This document shows positions 33,159 through 44,074 of a DNA stretch of 50,091 bases, piece by piece (the first letter of the stretch is position 1; every line of letters starts with the position of its first letter). The notes under the pieces are model-generated. The model searched no databases and was not told where the DNA came from. It worked only from the letters and a program-made list of their open reading frames with translations. Origin of the DNA: Allomyces macrogynus ATCC 38327 (taxonomy: Eukaryota > Blastocladiomycota > Blastocladiomycetes > Blastocladiales > Blastocladiaceae); the NCBI GenBank assembly GCA_000151295.1, contig GG745330.1, positions 1,687,279-1,737,369 of the forward strand, given 5' to 3'. The translations under genes were made by a program, and so were the position numbers.

Positions 33159-33976
33159 CTACCGCCCCGTGGCGATTTTGATTTGGAACGTGCATTGCGG
33201 GATTCCGACCGACTCGGCCATGACGACGGTCGCGTACCCGAGGCCCGCGAGGGCACCGCGGATCAGGCCGCACGGGAACCAGAGGAACTATGCACGCACA
33301 CCGCCGGGGGACGGGAAATGTCAGGTTCAAGTCGCGAAAGCAGCAGGTATAGAGAACACGTACCGGCGTCATGGCCTGCGTCGCGTCCTGCAAGGTCGTG
33401 GCGCCGCTTGCGTTCATAAACCAGCGGAAGTTGTTGTCTTGCAGCACGTAGACGCCCTACCATCGGCCATAGCGCGTCAGGAGCCCAGATCCTCACACGC
33501 GACAGCGTCACGGCGTAGTGCACGTACGCGATGGTTGGTCTTGAGGTTGTCGACCTGCTTGCGGAACACGGCCATCCAAAACTCTTTGCAGATAAACTTG
33601 ACCACGTCGAGCGTGTCCGTGAACCGCGCGTGGTCCTTGGCGAGCCTACACGCGTGTCCATCCAATCAGCGCACACATCCTCGCGCGAGATGCGATCGCG
33701 ACCCAGGGGCACGTACCGCTCGACGAGCCGCTGCCCGACGTTATATCCGAGCATTTCCATTTTGAAAAACACGGCCTCGCGGGCGCCGCCCGTCATGGCG
33801 GCTTCAAGTGCCGGGCCCATTTCGATAAGCAGACCAAACAGGGCTGGCTCGGCGACGAGCAGCGGGCCTGATGCGAGCGACGTGGCCCCGACAGCCGAGA
33901 CCGAGGACGGCGGCGCATTGTTGATGCTGCCGCCGGACACGCTTGTTGTTGAGTAGGTTGGGAGCGCGCTCGACAT
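33159..33976 (-). CDS. TRAPP complex subunit TRAPPC6/Trs33
   Basis: Four exons, 33976-33717, 33645-33528, 33456-33364 and 33287-33159, give 199 residues. After a disordered, Ser-rich N-terminus the TRAPPC6 pattern is clear: [89 protein letters not shown], then [20 protein letters not shown] and the C-terminal [10 protein letters not shown]. Trs33/TRAPPC6 is a core subunit of the TRAPP guanine exchange complexes that activate Ypt1/Rab1 at the Golgi. All three introns are 71-76 bp with GTACGT donors. Removing the first deletes an otherwise open Arg-rich stretch absent from relatives. The gene is convergent with the KDM8-like gene, with only 70 bp between the two stop codons. Confidence 0.92.
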
Positions 33977-34771
33977 GGCGGTTGGGAACGGGCTGGGTCG
34001 TTGGCTGTCGAGCTTCGGGGAACTTGCGCGCACACGTGCCGACTTTTTTGCGTCAGGTCAATCTGCGTCCGTGAGGGTGGTTGGCGCGACGAAGAACAGA
34101 CGCCGATGTCCACGAGCCGGCAAGGCGATGGCCAAGAGGTGCAGGCGTCTCGCAGCGTCTCACGCGCCAGGGCGCGAACCCTGGCCAGGGTTTGGTGCGT
34201 CATGGCCATGCCAGACCCATCGAATCACACACAAGCCTGAGAACAATCGTTGGCAGGCACGGGCAACCGGCAACCATCGTCGTCGCCTCGTACCTCTCCC
34301 TTGTTGGACCCGGACCCGGACCATCCACCGTGCGCTCCCACCCGCCGACCACTTCACGCAGACGGTCGCATTCGCTCGCAACCAGCCGCCTTCACCTCAA
34401 GCCCGCCTTGGACCGAGTACGTCGCTGGCGGCGTTGCCCCATCCTCGTTTTGCCCCACGTTTTTGCAACCTGAATGGAACGGCCGCGAACCATGCCCGTT
34501 TAAAAAAACTCTGAAAGAAGAAGGATAATCAACGGATGCCCGGGCGAAAATAAAAATGAATGGTCGCTAAAAAAAATTGCTCCAGCGTCGTTTGGCCAGA
34601 ATAAAGACTCCTTTGGAGCAACCTCTTCTCTCTTGCATCTGCGGTATGTGGTCACTCACTCGGTTGATGCAGGCCTGCAAGCCGTAAGATCCAAGATGCT
34701 AAACCGCGCCATGGACGCTGTCAACCTCGCCGACTCGGATAAGGTCTCTCTTCTCGAGCACGACCATCATC
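33977..34771. other. Divergent promoter region between TRAPPC6 and PABPN1 genes
   Basis: These 795 bp separate opposite start codons. A 14-bp perfect palindrome, ACCCTGGCCAGGGT, lies at about 34179-34192. The right half is A/T-rich (34500-34610, including AATAAAAATG and AATAAAGA). GCGGTATGTGGTC...TGATGCAG at about 34640-34670 could be a short 5' leader intron. No gene is seen. Confidence 0.45.
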
Positions 34772-35895
34772 ATGTCCGACTACGACAACTTTGACCTGCC
34801 CGATTTCGACGGCGTACGTTCTTCTCTGGTTCAACTCGGGGTGATCGCGGGCCGTGGCTGCTCATGAACCGTCGTCTGACCACCGCAAACAACGTGCTCT
34901 CATAGGACCTCGACATTGAGGCGATGAAGCGCAAGGTGCTCGAGGCCGAAGAGGAGACCAACAAGCTGCGCGAGATGCAGGCCGAGGCCGAGCGCGAAAT
35001 GAACCTGACGCCAACGTCGAGCGTGGGCGGGACCCCCGGCGCGGGCGACACCGACAAGGAAGAATCCGACCGTCGGTCCGTCTATGTCGGCAACGTCGAC
35101 TACGCCGTGACGCCCGAGCAGCTGCAAACGCACTTCCAAGGGTGCGGCGTGATCAACCGCGTCACGATCATGTGCAACAAGGCCACCGGCCAGCCCAAGG
35201 GGTTTGCCTACATTGAATTTGCCGAGACCACCGCCGTTGCTGCCGCCATGGCACTCAACGAGTCGATCATCAACGGCCGCGCGATCAAGGTCACGCCTAA
35301 GCGCACCAACGTGCCGGGACTCGCCGCGCGTGGACGCGGGCGTGGCCGTGGCCGCGGCGGACGCGGTGGGGGTGGCGGCTACTTGCACCATGGCGGATAC
35401 CCGCCTTACCCTTACCCGCCGCCCTATCCCTACCCAGCACCCTACCCCTACGCGGCGCCGTACCCGTACCCGCCGCCGCCGCACCACTACGGTTACCCGC
35501 CGCCTCCGCCGCACGGCGCGCACCCGCCTACGAGCGGCGCCCCACCGGCGCCCGGTGCGCCAACGGGCGACAAGCCCGATGCGCCCAAGGTCGAGGGCGC
35601 GCCCGACGCTGCGTCCGGTGCCGTCACGCACGCGCCCCCGCCACAGGGCCCGCATGGCGCGCCGCATGGCCACGGCATGTACCCGCCGCCGCCCGGGCAC
35701 GGGCACGGCATGTACCCGCCGCCACAGGGAGCGCATATGCCGCCGGGTGCGGCACCGCACATGATGCACCATGCGCCGCCGCCGGGGATGCCGGGGTACC
35801 CGCCGATGGGTGGCGCGCCGTACGGTGGAGCCCCGGGTGGTGGTGGTGCGCGGGGTGGGTTCCGCGGGCGTGGGCGGCAACATCCGTACTACTAG
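34772..35895 (+). CDS. Nuclear poly(A)-binding protein, PABPN1/Pab2 type
   Basis: Exons 34772-34813 and 34906-35895 (intron 92 bp, GTACGT...CATAG) give 343 residues. The order is that of PABPN1: a short acidic N-terminus ([19 protein letters not shown]), a charged helix likely to form a coiled coil (residues 20-48, [20 protein letters not shown]), one RRM at about residues 72-148 with RNP2 VYVGNVDY and RNP1 KGFAYIEF, then an Arg/Gly box ([18 protein letters not shown]). PABPN1 binds nascent poly(A) tails in the nucleus and stimulates poly(A) polymerase. Unusually the protein has a 170-residue extension after the RGG box, made of PYPYPP repeats and GHGMYPPP repeats with a second short RGG-type end ([17 protein letters not shown]). 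Standard PABPN1 stops soon after the Arg-rich segment. Confidence 0.92.
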
Positions 35896-35992
35896 ATGTG
35901 CGGGGTCGCCGGCGCGTTGGGTCACGCTGAGTGGGATGTGAAGCGAGCGGGGAGCGAGGGGCGTGTTTATTTTGATGTTTTGGTTCCGCTTA

Positions 35993-36400
35993 TTACGTTT
36001 TTCTTGTGCGATCGTGAATGATATTTCGTTTGCGTCGAGCTGTCCTTTGCAACCGTTCAAGACCGTTCAAGTCAGACTGAGAGAGCGCATCAATAATACC
36101 AGCAACGGCGTAGCATTTCGCAACGCAAGTCCGCTGATCGGCCAGCAGGAGCACTCTGGTCAATACGGCGAAGCCGAGCACACCGCGTCGCGTCCAATTG
36201 CGGGCCGATGAGCAGCTCCAATCAAGGCGTCGAGTGTCCCACTGAACGCACGCGGTGGGCAGGAGCAACAGCAGATGCAGAGCAGGGTGCCCACCGCAGA
36301 CATCAGGCGGATTCCTCGGGCCAGTCATCAGGGCGTCTGCCAACACCAGCGCGAGCATAAACGTAGCAATGACACGGTCGATTGCGCACGCGCAAAGGTT
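35993..36400 (-). pseudogene. Possible relic or exon of an unrecognised membrane protein
   Basis: The minus strand reads from about 36400 as RVIATFMLALVLADALM, then HLLLLLPTACVQW, RRLDWSCSS and GVLGFAVLTRVLLLA, with three hydrophobic blocks, ending at a stop at 35993. No ATG with good context or clear acceptor precedes it. It may be the last exon of a gene that begins in or beyond the gap, or a decayed copy. Family unknown. Confidence 0.2.
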
Positions 36401-37001
36401 CCCATCCGCTTCGCCTTGTCTTCAATCATGGTTCCTTGCTCCGACGATGGAGCAACGGACACGCCGCAGCCGACAGGAATCCCCGCTCCAGCACGCCCAG
36501 TCGCCGCGCGCCACCGCGCGGACCGTGTCCCGAAACCGGTGCGCACCCGCGAGCTGCTGTCGACAGGCGAAGCGCGTCGAGCGGGAGCGCAGGAACGCGC
36601 GCATGGTGGCGGCGGCAGTCGGGTGCGCAGGGCGGGGTGCCGGCCGCGGCATATGATTACTATACTTCTCGGTCATCGGGACTTGAACGCGCGCGCGAGA
36701 TGCTGCAGGGTGTCGGGCTGCGGGCATAACTCAGCAATGGGCCTGTCGGCAATGGCGAGCGCGTTGTTGCCGTGGAGGTGGAGGAGGACAGCTTGTCCGC
36801 TGCGGTGGAGCGGCTGTGTACTTGGTCACGCGAGTGCACGGGGTGCGGCGCTGCCGGGCGGAGCGAACTTTCGCTTTCGCCCCGGCCGCACGAAAACTTC
36901 GGCTGCCGCTGTGTTACTGCTGTTGCTCGCCGCACGTCCGGTGACGCCGAGCACGCCAACCACCACCAGCACCATCTCCATCGACTGCTTTCAGATCCTC
37001 T

Positions 37002-37264
37002 NNNNNNNNNNNNNNNNNNNNNNNNNNNNNNNNNNNNNNNNNNNNNNNNNNNNNNNNNNNNNNNNNNNNNNNNNNNNNNNNNNNNNNNNNNNNNNNNNNN
37101 NNNNNNNNNNNNNNNNNNNNNNNNNNNNNNNNNNNNNNNNNNNNNNNNNNNNNNNNNNNNNNNNNNNNNNNNNNNNNNNNNNNNNNNNNNNNNNNNNNNN
37201 NNNNNNNNNNNNNNNNNNNNNNNNNNNNNNNNNNNNNNNNNNNNNNNNNNNNNNNNNNNNNNNN
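37002..37264. other. Assembly gap (263 N)
   Basis: A run of unknown bases. Nothing can be said about its content, and the run length may or may not reflect the true distance. Confidence 0.99.
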
Positions 37265-37743
37265 ACGGGGCTGCGCCGACGAACCGCAGGGCACCGACCG
37301 TTCCTTTTGACGCCGAGCCCACACGCGCGCTCCGTTACCGTGTTACCGCGACTCGCGTGCCCGCCCGGTCCATCTCGCGCGCGGCTCCGCGTGCATCGCG
37401 TGCTGCCCGACCGCAGGTATGGCCTCTGTGTGCCGTCCCCGCTCGCGTCAGGTCCATCGTCGCGACCCCGCAAGCTCGGCGTGAGCGCCGGCCAATTCAC
37501 GACGATGGCCCGTCACGATTTCCAAGTCGGCAACGACGCAGCGATGCCGCGCGTCCACGGTCCTGACCCGCCACCATTGCTTGGTCCACGATCCGCCATA
37601 GGCTCGCCCCGCTCTCGCGCCGCGGCCGACCGCATGGTCCGGCACGGCCACGACCCTTGCGTGCCGCTCGTGCTGCTGCCCGCGCCCTCCCACCACGCAC
37701 CGCCCGCTTCCACTCCCGCTCTCGCCTGTGACGTGCCGCGACC

Positions 37744-40342
37744 ATGGACGGCGATCGCATGTACGTCCCTCGCTCGCCCGCTTGCCTTGGCCTCTCTGCA
37801 ATCGCTGACGCCTGCGTGCTCCCCGTGATGCACCGTACCAGGCTCAACCTCTACATCTTCGACTACTGCCGCAAGCGCAACTACTCGGCGTCGGCGCTCG
37901 CCTTCTACAATGAGGTGCTTGCCGGGGACCAATCTGCCGGAAGCGATGCAGCGGCACTGGCCCCGATCGCCGACCTGGCCGACTTGCCGCCGCTCGCGAT
38001 CCCGATCGACACACCCGACGGCGGGTTCCTTTACGAATGGTGGAGCGTGTTCTGGGACATGTTCAAGGCGCGGACCACGTCGGGCGGGTCGCGCGAGGCG
38101 TTGATTTTCGTCGAGGTATGGGGACCCTGCGCAAGTCGTGAACCATCGAATGGGTGGAGAGCGCGCGGACGGCTGGCTGACATTGGGGATGGGTGATGAA
38201 AACGAGTAGAACCAGAACCTCCTCCAGCAGCGCGACAAGGAGGCGCGGCTCGCGACGGCCGCCGCGCAACAGCAGCAGCAGCAACAGCAACAGCAGCAGC
38301 AGCAGCAGCTTCAGCTCCAGCAGCAGCTTCAGCAACAGCAGCAGCTCCAGCAGCAACAACAGCAGCTTCAACAGCAGCAACCGCCGCAGCAACCGCAACC
38401 GCAACCCCCACAGCAGCCGCAACCTGTCCCCCCCAATCCGGCCGCACCGAGCGGCGCGACCATGGGCCCACAGGGGGTCACGTTCTCGACCGGCGACGCG
38501 CCGCCCGGGGCCACCGTCCCGGGCCTGCCGCCACCGCCGCCGGGCGTGCCGCTGCACTTGTGGGCGCAACAGCACCAGCAGATGCTCGCGCAGCAGCAGC
38601 AGCAGCAGCCGCAACAGCCGCAAGCACCACAGCCGCAGCCCGGGTTCCAAGTGATTGGCGGCCCGCCGAACCCGCAGCAGCCGCAACCGCAGCAGCCGCC
38701 ACGCGCAATGATGCCCCCCGGCGGCCCGAACGGCGTCGTCGACCCGATCGACGTGCGCGCGCAGCAGCAGATGCAGTATCAGCGGCTACTCGCCGCGCAA
38801 CAGCAACAGCAGCAGCAACTTCAACAACAGCAGCAGCTGGCCGGCCAGCCGCAACCGCTACCGCAACCGCAACCGCAAAGGGATCCTGCCAGCGGGCATG
38901 CGCCCGCCGATGGCCCCGCCAATGGGCATGAATCCCGCCGCGGGTCCCACCGCAGCAGCAGCCGCAACAGCCACCACCGCAGCCGGCACCGCCGGGGTCC
39001 ACGCTCACGGTCGCCCGTCCCGCCGCCGCAGCAATTGCACATGGCGCAGCTCGCGCAGGTTCCAGCAACAGCAGGCGCAGTTGCAGCAGCAGCAGGCGGC
39101 CGCCGCTGCCGCCGTGGTCGCGGGTGGTGTCGGTGCACCGACGCCGCAACTGTCAACGGACCCGAACGCGCAGCCGATGACGCCGCACTTGGCGCAGGGC
39201 ACGTTGCGGCCGTCGCAGACGCCTCAGCCGCAGCCGCAGCCGCCCGGCGCACCCGCAGCGGCCGCACCGGGGATCACGAATGGCGCTGCCGCCGGTGCCG
39301 GCGGGAGCGAGGACGTGCAGCTCACGCACGAGTTGCAGCATCATTTGCTCACGACGGCGATGCGCGAACTCGGGCTCGGCAACCGCGACCCGAAGGCGCT
39401 GTCCGAGGCCGAGCGCGGGATGCTGTTCACGGTCATGAACAGCAAGCTGTCGATGCTGCGTCGGCAGCAGCAGGTGGGTGGCCGTAGGCCAGGGATGCCG
39501 GTCGCACCGCCGCCGCAGGGGCAGCAGCAAGTGCCGGGGCAGCCGCCGGGCATGACCGCGCAACAGCAGGCGCTCATGATGCAGCAGCAGCAGCTCCAAC
39601 AGCAACAGCAGCTCCAGCAGCAGCAACCGCCGCAGCCGATGCCGCCGCACGGCCATCCGTCGCCCTCGCCGCAACTCGCGCAGCAGCGGCTCGTCGGAAT
39701 CCCGCCCGGGTCCGCTGGGTCGACCGCGGGCATGCCGCCGCCGGGGCTCAAGGGCCCCGCCGCGCACCAGTTCATGATGGCGCAGCGCGCCAAGCAGCAG
39801 CAACAGCAAATGCTGCAGCAGCAGCAGCAGCAGGGTCAACCGACGGCGAGCGGGTCGCCCGCACCGATGGGCAAGGGGTCGACGCCGAGTCCGGCCGACG
39901 CGACTAACGGCGCCGGGAACGGTGGTAAGCGCGCGAAAAGGCCCCGGACGGAGTCGTCGTCGGTCGCACACACGATGTCGCCGTCGCCGACGCTCGCGCA
40001 GGCGCAGTTGCATTTGCAGCAGCAAGTCGTGTCTGGCGCAAATGCCGCGCTGTTGCTCCAGCAGCAGCAACAACAACAACAACAACAACAGCAACAACAA
40101 CAGCAGCAGCAGTTGACCGCGGCCGCGGCCGCGCAACAGCAGCAACAGCAGCAGGACGCACCGCCGACGCCGCAGCTGCAGCACCAGCAATTGCAAATGG
40201 CGCAGCTGCACCAGCAGCAGCAGCAGATGCTCGTGCAGCAGGCGCAACTCGCGGCGCAGCAGGCGATGCACCCGCAAGCAGGGATGCTCGGCCCCGCCGC
40301 GCAGCAGCAGCACCAAGCCGCGCTCGCTCGACTCCACCAGCA

Positions 40343-40373
<31 letters not shown>

Positions 40374-42257
40374 CAGCTGTTGCTTCAGCAACAAGCCCTG
40401 CAGCAGCAACAACAGCAAGCCCAGCAGCAACAAGCCGCGGCGGCCGCCGCTGCCGCCGCGATGCGGTCGCCGCAGTTGCAGCAGCAGCACTTGCTCCAGC
40501 ATTCGGCCGCCGGCACACCGGGCGGGTCCGGCACGCCCGCGCTCGCGTCGGCGCAGCTCTCGGCCAACGACCTGCAGTTACTCGGCACGCTGAACAGCCC
40601 GACGCCGCATCCGGTACAGCTCGGATCGCCCGTGGGCATGCCGCAGCAGCTCGTGCAGCAACAGCAACCGCCGACGCAGCAGCAGTTGCAGCAGCAGGTG
40701 CAGCAGCAGCAGCAACAGCAGCTGCACCTGCAGCAGATGCAGCAGATGCAGCAGTTCCAGCTCCAACAGCAGCAACAACAGCAGCTGCAGCAGCAGCAGC
40801 AGCAGCTCGTCGCACAGCAGCAAGCACAAGCGCAAGCCGCGCTCTCGCACCCGTTCCAGCTCCCGCCCGCGTCGCAGTCCCACCAGCAGCCGCCGCCGCC
40901 GCCGCCGCCGCAGCAGCAGCAGCCGTTTGACCTCGAGCAGCAGATTCTCGCACTGACGCAGAGCGCGGGCGTCGGCGCGCCGCTCGATACGAACCCGGAC
41001 CTCGAGGCTGAACTCAATGGATTTCTCGACCCGAGCAACATGTTTGACGCCGATGCCATGATGGGGAGCGGGACCGTCTCGCCGGGCGTCCACGGTGGAC
41101 CGGGCGGTGCGGGGAGCCAAGCGATGCTCGACCCGGTGCTCGCAACGATTGGGCCGCTCGTGGGCCATCCCAACAAGTTGTCGACGTGCGACGTGCATTG
41201 GTCAGGCTCGCTTGCCGCAGCCGGGTCAGGTCCACCCGACAAGCGCGTGACGCTGTGGAACACGCACACGCGCGTGCGGTGTCAAGTGCTCGATGAGCAC
41301 ACGGCGCACCTGTCCTGCGTGCGGTTCGCCGGCGACCTCTTGCTCACGGCCGGGTACGACAGCACCATCAAGGTCTGGCAAGCGCGGCGCAATGCGACGG
41401 GCGAGATGATTGCCGAAGAATCGATGGGCGAGTTGGGCGACTCGGCCGCCGCGCGCGCCGTGCTCGATGGCGAAGCGGCCTACGTGCGCGTGCAAACGAT
41501 TAACGTCGGTAGTGTCGTCACGGCGGTCGACCGAATCGGACACCACCATCTGTGCGCGATCGACGGTGACGGCGAGTTCCGCGTGTTTGATTTGGCCGCG
41601 GGCGGTGCGCTCGTCCAGCAGTTCAAGCTCGCGCAGCATGGGCATAGCTATGCGACGAACCCGTTACGCGCACGTGCACGCGCCGCGCCGCGCGGCGGGA
41701 TCGGCGCGTCCGACCGCGTCGTGGCCGTCGGCCTCAACTCGACGCTCTACGTGATTGACGTGCCCGACGCATCAACGTCAAACGGCGCACCAAGTGTCGC
41801 GGGCGCATCGCCACCCGCCGACGCTGTGCGCGCCCTGTCGACGCCGCACGGGCGCAACATCCACGCAATCGACTGGGCGCGCGGTGGGTCCTACCTGCTG
41901 ACCGCTTCAGAGGACTTGGTCGTGGTTTGGGACACGAGCACATGGAAACCGATCGTCTCGGTACCCGCGCAGGGCGCGAAAGTCACGTCGGCCGCGTTCT
42001 TGGTCCCGTCCGCGACGAGCAATCCGACCAAGGTCGTGTTTGGTGAGTACGAGCTCGTCTACGTCTGGGACTTTGTCGCTGCGGCCGCCGGTGGGAGCGC
42101 GTCGCCCGTGCTGGCGAAACCGGTCCGTGGCCATCCGGGCGGGAACGTGACGTGTATCGCGTCGGCGAGCCAGGCGAGCGACGGGTCGGTGCTGGTCCTG
42201 TCGGCAGGCATGTGCAAGGACCAGAATCTGATGCTGTGGCGTGCTTCCAATGATTGA
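37744..42257 (+). CDS. LEUNIG/LisH-polyQ-WD40 transcriptional corepressor-like protein, with four frame changes
   Basis: Exons 37744-37760 (17 nt), 37842-38115 and 38210-42257. The N-terminus is a LUFS domain: LNLYIFDYCRKRNYSASALA (LisH), then DTPDGGFLYEWWSVFWDMFK, nearly as in plant LEUNIG and SSDP-type proteins. About 900 residues of Gln/Pro-rich sequence follow, with several long glutamine runs (one of about 18). The C-terminal 370 residues form WD40 repeats: HWSGSLAAAG, VTLWNTHTRV, SCVRFAGDLLLTAGYDSTIK, VWQARRN, and later VVWDTSTWKPIV, YVWDF and LMLWRASND. LEUNIG-type proteins repress transcription with SEUSS/LDB-like partners. The reading frame changes four times between 38877 and 39059, each time as if one base were duplicated. 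Allowing for these the protein is about 1444 residues. As written, no single frame covers it, so either the sequence has errors or the gene is damaged. The WD40 half is intact from 39060 on. Confidence 0.85.
38265..38400 (+). repeat. CAG/CAA trinucleotide tract (polyglutamine), first cluster
   Basis: Imperfect CAG/CAA repeats coding a Gln-rich run interrupted by Leu (QQLQLQQQLQQQQ), inside the third exon of the LEUNIG-like gene. Further clusters lie at about 38580-38860, 39585-39840 and 40060-40900. Confidence 0.9.
40057..40111 (+). repeat. Longest CAG/CAA tract
   Basis: About 18 uninterrupted Gln codons, mostly CAA in the middle and CAG at the ends, in the LEUNIG-like gene. The mixed codons make the tract less slippery than pure CAG. 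Confidence 0.9.
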
Positions 42258-42577
42258 TTGTGATGTTTTCTCTGCCTTTCTCTCTTTTGTGCCGTTTGGA
42301 TTATATTTCTCTACAACAATCAACAACCTTATTTATGCCTCGTTTGGCCATTCACTCTCTCTTGGTCGTCTGTCGTGTTTTGTCGTCAGGGTTACGATTG
42401 CTCTTGGCCGGGGCCCGTTCAACTTCAGTGCAGTCAAGACGCTCATCGACGCTCATCAAAGCATTCAATCATATTTCCCTTCCATGGCTAGCTCGGCCGC
42501 GAAGCTCGCCCATTCCACGCTCCTTGGGCAATGCGCAACCGCCATCCATACCTCACAGAACGATGCAACTTCCAAAC
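42258..42577. other. Convergent spacer, LEUNIG-like and RPN13
   Basis: These 320 bp between two facing stop codons are T-rich on the left (TTTTCTCTGCCTTTCTCTC) and hold no gene. Confidence 0.6.
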
Positions 42578-44074
42578 TTACGAAGTGTCCATGCTGTCGT
42601 CCTGGTTCTCCCCCTGCTTCTCCTTCTCGACGAGCGCGACCACGGCCTTGAGGAACGCGTCGACACCCTGCGCATCGCCCGTCGACGACGGGTCCAGGCC
42701 TACCCACGACGATCGCGAGTCAGTTCCGAGCCATCTCCACCTGCCAACCGGCTCGACAAACTCACGTACCCATCGACATCAAAATCGTGCTCAGCTGCCC
42801 GTTACGCAGTGCATAGGCGAGCGTCTGCAGCGCCTGGCGGAACGGCGGCGACCGGACCGTATCCTCGAGCTCAGAGGCGGACGGTGCGGACCCCTCGGGT
42901 AGGTGCGGGAAGAGCGCCTCGCGCGCGACCGTGTTGGCCAGGACGGGGCGCACGTTGTCGATGGTCAGGACCGCTGACAGGTCCACATCTATCAAGTCTT
43001 GCGCGTTAATTATCCAGCTCTTTCGTGACTGGTGTAGTGCGATTGTCGAGAACGTACCGGGTTCGCCCTGCGGCACCTGGATGCCGGCGAGGATACCGCG
43101 AATGCGCGCCATTTCGTCGCTCGACGCGCCCGCGGGGGTCACGGGGGCAGCAGCGGCGGCCGTCGACGTGGGCGACGCGGCCGTGGCGGGAGCGGGAGCG
43201 GGGGCCGCCGCCACTGGGGGTTGGCGGTTGGGCACGCCTGTACTACACGGGATAAAATGTCGCGTCAGTCACTGGGTCCAAACGCGGTCCGAATCAACCG
43301 CGAGCGTACCCAAAGTTCTGGAGCGCGCGCATCATCTGCGCCTGATCGGGCGTGAGCGCCATAGGCCGCGCACCAGGGGAAGTGGGCGACCGGAGCTTGG
43401 CCATGGCCGCGGCCGGGTCATTGATGGCGAGGTTCACGTTCTCGACAAGCTCCGCGTCCTTGTCCGCCTTGGGCTCCTGCATCCAGAAAAAGTGCTTTTG
43501 CGACGACGACTTGAAGGCGAGCATGAAGACGCGGTCGTTCGACTGCTCGACCTTGGTAAACTCGGCCTCTTCGGGGAAGATGATCAGGTCGAGCTCGACG
43601 CGGTTCGTGCCGCGGTCTGGTGAGGAACGGAGAGTGCGCGGTGAGCGACATTGATACGCGGCGGCGGTGCCAATGAGTGCATGCAAGCGGTATTTACCCT
43701 TCCAGTAGAAGTGCAGCAGCGTGTCGTCGCCGACGTCGAGCGAGATAGTGCTGAGGGAGGAGAAATAACACGCGTCAATGGATCGTCGCGACCAGCAGGC
43801 GGATCAAGCAAACCCAACGTACCCCTTGCGCGTGTCGGGCTTGACCATACGGCCGTCGCGCACCATCTTGCCTATTGTCCACAGTCACGGGTGCGGTCAA
43901 GTGCGCTGTGAGTACTCTTGATGCCAAGTCTCGTCCTGACCGCGTCTGGCGCGGGCTTCTTCGCATCAACAGGCGTGATCTCGACTTACCGGCGCGGAAC
44001 TCGACGAGCGCCTTCTTCTGCGCGGCACCGCGGCCGGGACGGCCCGACGCGAGCATCTGGAAAACGTCGGCCAT
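42578..44074 (-). CDS. RPN13: Proteasomal ubiquitin receptor RPN13/ADRM1
   Basis: Seven exons, 44074-43990, 43871-43823, 43750-43698, 43616-43310, 43242-43058, 42988-42770 and 42699-42578, give 339 residues, with all phases consistent. The N-terminal Pru domain (about residues 15-125) binds ubiquitin and Rpn2: AAQKKALVEFRAGKMVRDGR, VKPDTRKGTISLDV, DTLLHFYWKDRGTNRVELDL, IIFPEEAEFTKVEQ and KHFFWMQEPKADKD. An Ala/Pro linker follows, then the C-terminal DEUBAD domain that binds the deubiquitinase UCH37/UCHL5: IRGILAGIQVPQ, DVDLSAVLTIDNVRPVLAN, LFPHLPEGSAPSASELEDTV and PPFRQALQTLAYALRNGQLS, ending QDDSMDTS. It is complete and of near-normal length. Introns are 67-118 bp and four of six donors are GTACG. 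The start is divergent from the mS29 gene, 379 bp away. Confidence 0.95.

Larger units (their letters stand above)
35896..37743. other. Gene-poor region containing an assembly gap
   Basis: No gene can be firmly supported in this 1848-bp stretch, which includes 263 unknown bases. Directly left of the gap the plus strand reads a hydrophobic run (AAAVLLLLLAARP) followed by Thr/Ser-rich sequence, which could belong to a gene whose remainder is in the gap. About 480 bp to the right of the gap form the upstream region of the LEUNIG-like gene. Confidence 0.45.

Noticed and set aside
36680..36740. tRNA-like T-arm (GTTCAAGTCC on the minus strand)
   Set aside because: The flanking bases do not pair into a T-stem and no D-arm or anticodon arm fits at the right distance.
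38898..38900. ATG at 38898 as the start of an independent WD40 gene
   Set aside because: The Gln-rich reading continues across it from the LUFS exons with only one-base frame changes, and no promoter-like sequence lies upstream.
39153..40502. Minus-strand Leu-rich open frame opposite the polyQ region
   Set aside because: It arises because CAG repeats read as CTG (Leu) on the other strand. It is not a leucine-rich repeat protein.
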